Assembly: GCF_000719335.1 (NCBI RefSeq)
Contig: NZ_JOGB01000080.1
Span: 1-42,000, forward strand
Origin: Streptomyces sp. NRRL S-87
GTDB lineage: Bacteria > Actinomycetota > Actinomycetes > Streptomycetales > Streptomycetaceae
Reading direction: 5' to 3'
Length of the DNA: 42,000 nt
In this document: positions 41,874-42,000 of the stretch, piece by piece
Layout of the letters: each line of letters begins with the position of its first letter
Position numbering within the stretch: position 1 is the stretch's first letter
Translations under genes and position numbers: made by a program
The notes under the pieces: model-generated
What the model was told of the DNA's origin: nothing
Database searches by the model: none
Seen by the model: the letters and a program-made list of their open reading frames with translations, nothing else

Positions 41874-42000
41874 GACCCGGGTCGCGATGTGCACGGGAGT
41901 CGGCCGTCCCGTGGTGTGTGGGGGAGGCGCTTGACAGGGGTGGCAGGCTGGACCGGAGGCAGGCCCGGGCCAGGGGTGGCCGCAGGCCAGGGCGAAGCCC
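41874..42000 (+). repeat. Dispersed intergenic repeat, copy C (cut by window edge)
   Basis: The core 41908-42000 matches copy B (13176-13270) with only a few differences and copy A in reverse. The GACCCGGGTC palindrome (41874-41883) lies 24 bp before the core. The mini-hairpins are GGCC-GCA-GGCC (41978-41988) and GGGC-GAA-GCCC (41990-42000). It ends at the window edge. Confidence 0.85.

Noticed and set aside
37209..41894. A 1561-codon open frame antisense to ddbA and ileS
   Set aside because: It lies opposite real genes; high GC content keeps antisense frames open and its protein is Arg/Pro/Gly-rich without domains.
1..42000. tRNA, rRNA, prophage, toxin-antitoxin or biosynthetic gene cluster
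   Set aside because: Scanning both strands showed no cloverleaf-type T-loop sequences, integrase, phage structural genes, paired small toxin/antitoxin ORFs, or PKS/NRPS domains.

Overview
The window is chromosomal DNA of a high-GC actinomycete, almost certainly a Streptomyces. The evidence is third-position GC bias in every real gene, many GTG starts, actinobacterial-type proteins (PriA, DnaE1, an H1-like/DksA fusion protein, eukaryote-like IleRS) and a gene order typical of the conserved Streptomyces core. It is housekeeping chromosome. I see no prophage, transposase, CRISPR array, rRNA or tRNA.

Layout. 1-220: a copy of a dispersed intergenic repeat and short tandem repeats. 221-9610: amino-acid block on the minus strand, hisD-hisC-hisB-small membrane ORF-hisH-priA-ridA-hisF, most genes overlapping by 1-4 nt, then (past one plus-strand gene of the TIGR03085 family) hisI-trpE and a Trp-region membrane protein. 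PriA serves both the His and Trp pathways, which fits the adjacency of his and trp genes. 9749-13052: plus-strand genes for a repeat-rich membrane protein, a Lon-N-like protein and a YbaK deacylase. 13053-19143: repeat copy, then minus-strand genes for a DUF2567-like membrane protein, an ABC-2 permease/ATPase pair, a proline-rich membrane protein and an NYN-domain protein. 19368-21024: a 54-aa basic protein and a secreted beta-helix protein. 21240-24779: dnaE. 25053-32686: a DUF2252 protein, a divergent alpha/beta hydrolase and MarR pair with an operator-like array, a membrane protein, a DsbA-like thioredoxin, Tat-exported PhoD and a secreted M43-type metalloprotease. 32830-36751: dienelactone hydrolase, Na+/H+ antiporter, a tiny coupled ORF, rluD and lspA. 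36886-37998: the DdbA-like protein. 38227-41696: promoter, T-box leader and ileS. 41697-42000: terminator, a common Streptomyces intergenic repeat and a third copy of the dispersed repeat.

The most notable signals are: (1) a complete T-box leader on ileS whose 3' hairpin buries the Shine-Dalgarno sequence, so control is translational; (2) an intergenic repeat of about 95 bp present three times, with two mini-hairpins, one of which varies only in its loop; (3) a dense CATC/GATG repeat array laid across both divergent promoters of the MarR/hydrolase pair; (4) an IleRS with GXHH in place of the HXGH signature; (5) about nine genes with a -10-like hexamer 6-8 nt before the start codon and no Shine-Dalgarno sequence, suggesting leaderless mRNAs. 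I did not find a convincing unknown multi-gene system. Several single genes have no assigned function.
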